64,000 bases of DNA, from contig NC_037257.1 in assembly GCF_000002425.4 (NCBI RefSeq), positions 12,138,748 through 12,202,747 of the forward strand, given 5' to 3'. Made by a program: the position numbers and the translations under genes. Position 1 is the stretch's first letter. Each line of letters opens with the position of its first letter. Shown here piece by piece: positions 60,245-64,000 of the stretch. The notes under the pieces are model-generated. The model was not told the DNA's origin. It was given only the letters and a program-made list of their open reading frames with translations, and did not search any database. Source of the DNA: Physcomitrium patens. Taxonomy: Eukaryota; Streptophyta; Bryopsida; Funariales; Funariaceae.

Positions 60245-60780
60245 TTCAGCACCTTGTTGGACAAAACCATTCTAAGTTTATGTAGATGCATCTAATGTCA
60301 CAATTGGTTTTGTGCTAAGCCAAAAAAATGACTGGGGTTTTGATCACCCTATTTATTATGCAAGTCATCAATTGATAGCAGTTGAAAGAAATTATACAAT
60401 AATTAAAAGAGAAGCATATGGGATGATTTATTCCATACAAAAGTTTCGACATTATCTTCTTGGTTATAAATTTGTTTTCCATGTTGACCATGATATTTTG
60501 AAATATATGATTAATAAGCCTCAATTGAGTGGTTATATTGCATGATGGATTTTATTATTATAGGAATTTGACTTTACTATTCAGGTAAGACCAAGAAAAT
60601 CACATTCCAATATGGACCATTAATCTCGATTATCCAATATATTAGATAATGAATCCATTAACGATGCACTACCCAATGCGGAACTGTTTACAATAGATGT
60701 AATTACTCCGGAGTATAGTGAAATAATTCAATACTTGATATTTCAAACCTTTCCATCCAATTTTAATGAGAAGCTTAAAC
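60245..60780 (+). pseudogene. P-b RNase H region
   Basis: Begins with the RNase H start YVDASNVTIGFVLSQ (about 60276-60320), then the IYYASHQL strand, ER.YTI.KREAYGM and the HYLLGYKFVFHVDHD segment to 60545. A DH.SRLSN-type hinge follows at about 60618, then the variable linker before integrase. It is preserved well enough to be read over 77 codons without a break in the open part. It would degrade RNA in the RNA-DNA hybrid during replication. Confidence 0.82.
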
Positions 60781-60879
60781 GACGCTTAATATTAAAATGT
60801 GCACTTTAAACGATGATTGGTGAAGCTTTATATAAACAAGGCAAGGATAGAGTTTTGCGACACTGTATTTATCAGACTA

Positions 60880-61960
60880 AAGTACGTACTATATTGGAAG
60901 GTGCCACTTGGACACTTGTGGTGGACATTTTACGGTAGACAATATGGCTCGTAAAGCTTTACAGGCTGATTATTGGTGGCCAATAATGTTTACAGATGTC
61001 CACCGATTCGTCCATCATTGTGACTCATGTCAGAGAACAAGTCGACTTATTGAAACTTCAGCAATGCCATTGATACCAATTCTGGCTCAAGCACCTTTAG
61101 AAAAATGGAAAATTCATTTTGTGGGACCAATTACACCACCTTTGAGAAATAGACAAAAATAGTATATACTGGTAGCAATGGATTATGTAACAAAATGGGT
61201 TGAAGCCATGGCCAATAAAATTGATAGTGCAAGTACAATAGCAACCTTTTTGTATGAAAATATTATTATATGGTTCAGTTGTCAACGAGAATTGGTTAGT
61301 GATCGAAGAACTCATTTTATAAATAGTACAATCAAAGCACTCACAACTAAATACGAGATAAAACATCAAAAGACTACACCGTATCACCCTAGAGCCAATG
61401 GACAAATGGAAAAGACTAATAGAATTTTATTTAACATCTTAACAAAAATAGTTTCAGGAGCAGGAACAAATTGGGACACCAAGTTGTTCACAGCTTTATG
61501 GGCATACCATACTATATATAAAGTTACTACTAATGCTACCCCTTTTCAATTGGTTTATGGCTAAGAAGTAATATTACCTATTGAATTGGAATTCCAAAGT
61601 TTACGAATTGCTATAAATAATAGATTGGGAGATCATGATTCATTACGGCACCGTTTAGAAGAATTAAAAAAATTAGATGAAACTAGAGCCAATGCATTAA
61701 TGATCATGGAAACTACACAAAAACGAAGGAAGACTTATTATGATAGTAAGCTTAGACCAAAGACTTTTATGCCAAATAATTTGGTACTTCTTTATGATAG
61801 TCGATTTAAAAAAAATTTGAAAAAATTTAAAGTTTGATGGCATAGGCCATATTGAGTTATTGACGGATTTCCAAATGGTTCCGTGCAATTGGAAGATTTT
61901 ATGGATACTACAATTATGACACAAATCAATGGCAATCGGCTTAAACTTTACTATACATAA
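60880..61960 (+). pseudogene. P-b integrase region
   Basis: Zinc-binding half: GGHF..DNMARKALQADYWWP, then CDSCQRTSR (about 61018-61045). The core has KIHFVGPI (about 61111), MDYVTKWVEA (61178), SDRRTHF (about 61300) and HP.ANGQ.EKTN (61385-61410). The end shows TPFQLVYG followed by ELKKLDETRANA and VLLYDSR (about 61785), then a SVQLED / NGNRLK segment at about 61880-61940. This is the Athila/Tat type C-terminus without a chromodomain. Broken in a few places. Confidence 0.82.
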
Positions 61961-62609
61961 ACCCACAATGGGTTTTCTGTTCCAAAAAAGGGTGGAAAGA
62001 TAAATAATGATGATGATAGGATATTTCATCATGATGAATCGTGGGAAATAAGGGAGTGTCGAGTCAATTGATTGGACCATAGTAAGAAGTAGGAGGGAGG
62101 TCTTCACAAGCATCATATTTTCTTTTGTGGTTAAGGAAATAATGGCAAACATGGTGTCTGAGAATGCAAGGTTGGAGACCCATTGGAAAGAATGACAAGA
62201 ATAGTTGTATGTAGAGGTTGTGATGTTGCAGACTAAACTAGCCCTATTAGCGAAGGAGGCCAATAATTTCGTACGGACCAATACACAAGTTTCAGTGACA
62301 ACACCTTTAGAGATACCTTTGAAACCGACAGAAGAATGGCAAAAGATGTTGGAAGAGTGTGACAACCAAATTGCCTGACGTGAGTCTCAAGTACGGGAAT
62401 TAAATTTATTGAATGAAGATCTGACGGCATGTTTGGATGAAAAACCTTCAACCACTAAGGCAGATGACGAATATGTAAAGAGGAGAAGGATACCAAGTCA
62501 AAGGATGGTAAGCCAATGCCATTGATTGAAGAAGCCAACATTGCTACGTCTTTATAAGTTGAGGCTAAATAATGTTTGCGAGGACGCTGCATAGATAGGA
62601 GTGGGGCTA
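61961..62609 (+). other. P-b post-integrase tail and polypurine tract
   Basis: About 650 bases with only decayed frames; minus-strand open stretches here are shadows. The last 45 bases ('gtttgcgaggacgctgc' and the tract 'gataggagtgggg') are shared with P-a (185-221), marking the family's conserved 3' end. Confidence 0.65.
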
Positions 62610-63289
62610 TGTAGAATAGGTAAATAAATTTTGTTGTAAATTACTAATTGATTATTGATAATCTTGAGAATTAGACTAATGGTTAGGTAGTTTAGTTGAT
62701 AATAATAGATTGTTAGTGGAATAAATGGTTAAGAATTCAAAGGATCATAACCTTTGGAATCTGCTAGCCAACGGATCATCTTTTGGTAGGATAAAGAGGT
62801 TAAGGAAAGAGAGATCGGGGCCAGACTGTGATAGTCATAAGTCGGAGTAAGCTTGATGCTACCTCTTTTTGTTTCTTTCTTATTGATGAGTAATGGATAG
62901 TTTTTGAATACTGAGAAGTTAGTCTGGAATGTCAGACTATGAGAGTCATAATTTTGTGTGATGAATTGAGAAACTAAATATGATAGGTAAGTTGGACATC
63001 AGTAATTGAATATATCTAAACCATAAAGAGAGTAAGTGGGAGATGAACGAATAAGAATATGAAAGTATTATTGAATTGATAGTCATAAAATAGATTATAG
63101 GTTGAATTAAGACGGAAGTAGTAAGCCTTGGTATTTTGTAGTTTGATAATTGATTTCAGATAGCTAGAAACAATCAATTGTGACACTAACAGACCCAATT
63201 CATATAACCAGTCTTACCCCGAGTTCGAACCCACCTCTATTAGTTCAATTGCTTTGATATATTGAAGCTTGAACACATCGAGAACAACA
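62610..63289 (+). repeat. P-b 3' LTR
   Basis: 680 bp, TGTAGAATAGGTAAATAAAT to ...CGAGAACAACA; complete at both ends. It gives the reference ends for the family, also matched by P-c. Confidence 0.92.
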
Positions 63290-64000
63290 GGAAGACTTAC
63301 TCATGAAGTGACCAACAGGAAAGAACAAGAGCCTCAAAATGAGGATTTGGCTCTCTTTTCAAGGTAACACAAGGGGAGTTATTTTAACCAACATGGCAAT
63401 GCAAGAACTTGCTCCATCTATGGAAAATCGAATTATTTTGCTAAAAATTACTACAAGGCTAAGAAAAAAAAATAAAGAAAGTACAAACAATGCTCGTGAT
63501 GAATATAGAGGTGATGATTATACATTCATGGCAAATGAAGGTAATTCCATGGCTGCCATGTCCAAGTGGATTGTTGATTTCGATGACACCAAGCACATAA
63601 CTCCATATAAGTGTTCATTTAACACTTAAGAAGAAATTTCAATAACAAATATACTCATGGAAGACAATAGCTTATTATAAGCTAATGGAATGGGCTCTAT
63701 TATAGTAGAGATTGTTATAAAAGGCCAAATTAAGAAAATCAGATTGAAGAACATCTTATATGTACCAAAGATAAAGAAAAATCTTTTCTTCATGAGTTAA
63801 TTTGTATCATATGGTTCTAAAATAAAATTTGATATGAAAAGATATTTTGTGAAGACATTGGAAGGAAATGATGTTGCAAAGGGCTTTAAAAATGGTAATC
63901 TTTACTTCATCAAGTATAAAAAGGTGAATGGAGTTGAAATAGCGGTATTTGCTAAATTTTCTCAAGATCAAGATAAGTTTGGCATTTGGCATTGATGCCT
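63290..64000 (+). mobile_element. C3 gag end, protease and start of integrase (runs off right edge)
   Basis: Continues the C3 gag after P-b: HEVTNRKEQ (about 63310), a knuckle region at about 63420, then the STNNARDEYRGDDYTFMA stretch, the protease segment (SKWIVDF...KHIT, about 63560-63600), and VPKIKKNL-type sequence at about 63760-63785. The end of the window (63900-64000) is the integrase N-terminal part (FIKYKKVNGVE). All have direct partners in C1 (26560-25900). Broken. Confidence 0.82.

Larger units (their letters stand above)
59564..63289 (+). mobile_element. Gyp-P copy P-b: Athila/Tat-like gypsy with both LTRs, large internal deletion
   Basis: LTR (59564 to about 60238), then directly the last bases of RT and RNase H (about 60245-60545), integrase (60880-61590), a post-integrase region (to about 61960), a tail and purine tract (about 62595-62607), and the second LTR (62610-63289). 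Leader, gag, protease and nearly all of RT are absent. Flanking 5-mers GCAAG (59559-59563) and GGAAG (63290-63294) form a duplication with one mismatch. The LTRs differ at about one position in ten by eye. No chromodomain is seen. The lineage call rests on the integrase and post-integrase motifs. Confidence 0.88.
58232..64000 (+). mobile_element. Ty1/copia copy C3, inserted in Q4, split by P-b, runs off right edge
   Basis: 5' LTR (58232-58530), leader (58531-59024), gag from the ATG at 59025, P-b insertion (59564-63289), gag end (63290-63470), protease (about 63560-63780) and integrase start (to 64000). It is the same family as C1: leader, gag start and the IIDKPLEESDIVMTL stretch are nearly identical. 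Joining 59563 to 63290 at the shared target site gives the C1 order (..DYV.A / RL.HEVT..). Broken. Confidence 0.87.

Noticed and set aside
60238-60252. Primer binding site after the P-b 5' LTR ('ttggtttcagcacc')
   Set aside because: The same bases fit the end of RT that leads into the RNase H start, so the resemblance to TGGTATCAGA is more likely chance at a deletion junction.
61697-62365. 222-codon minus-strand frame
   Set aside because: It lies opposite the P-b integrase end and tail, has no domain, and its counterpart in P-a is not open.
1-64000. CRISPR arrays, bacterial operons, rRNA, plastid inserts
   Set aside because: No regular short repeats with spacers, no ribosomal or plastid genes recognised. 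All recognisable coding motifs are from LTR retrotransposons.

Overview
The window looks like a gene-poor, heterochromatin-like stretch of a plant nuclear genome. The evidence is plant-type Ty1/copia and Ty3/gypsy (chromovirus and Athila/Tat-like) elements, very AT-rich sequence that looks like C-to-T and G-to-A decay of methylated repeats, and many solo LTRs. I found no host gene, tRNA, rRNA or CRISPR that I can support. I cannot name the species. Almost every base belongs to a broken LTR retrotransposon or a solo LTR, and the elements sit inside one another.

Family names used here are mine. Gyp-X is an unusual Ty3/gypsy-like lineage (copies X-A, X-B, X-C). Gyp-D is a chromovirus. Gyp-Q is a second chromovirus (Q1 to Q4). 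Gyp-P is Athila/Tat-like (P-a, P-b and solo P-c). C1, C2 and C3 are Ty1/copia copies. R, S, U and V are LTR families known here only or mainly as solo copies.

Layout. 1-3503: 3' end and very long 3' LTR of P-a, lying in the gag of X-A; this LTR holds the window's only GC/CpG-rich block (about 930-1990). 3504-10335: X-A, with a solo LTR U1 at 5544-6779. 10336-12483: LTR R1 and an inverted partial R1'. 12484-13832: 3' end of Q3. 13833-38590: X-B, split into three collinear pieces (13833-14997, 28423-28503, 37440-38590) by Gyp-D (14998-28417, perfect target duplication) and Q1 (28504-37439). Gyp-D in turn holds solo S1, solo P-c and copia C1, and C1 holds solo U2. Q1 holds a U-like LTR and solo R2. 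38591-41703: R3 fragment and X-C. 41704-43375: 3' half of copia C2 (minus strand). 43376-50778: Q2 (minus strand) with solo S2. 50779-58231: Q4 (minus strand) with LTRs V' and V. 58232-64000: copia C3, whose gag is split by P-b (59564-63289).

The nesting gives a relative clock. X copies are the oldest layer. Gyp-D and the Q copies came later. The copia copies and solo LTRs in D and Q came later still. P-b, inside C3 inside Q4, is among the youngest, and its two LTRs differ at roughly one position in ten by eye, against roughly one in five for Gyp-D. None of the elements looks coding-competent. I do not see a convincing new biological system. The most interesting items are the Gyp-X lineage, the 3.3-kb P-a LTR with its CpG-rich core, a shared frame downstream of the Gyp-Q chromodomain, and the clean nested insertions with target duplications.
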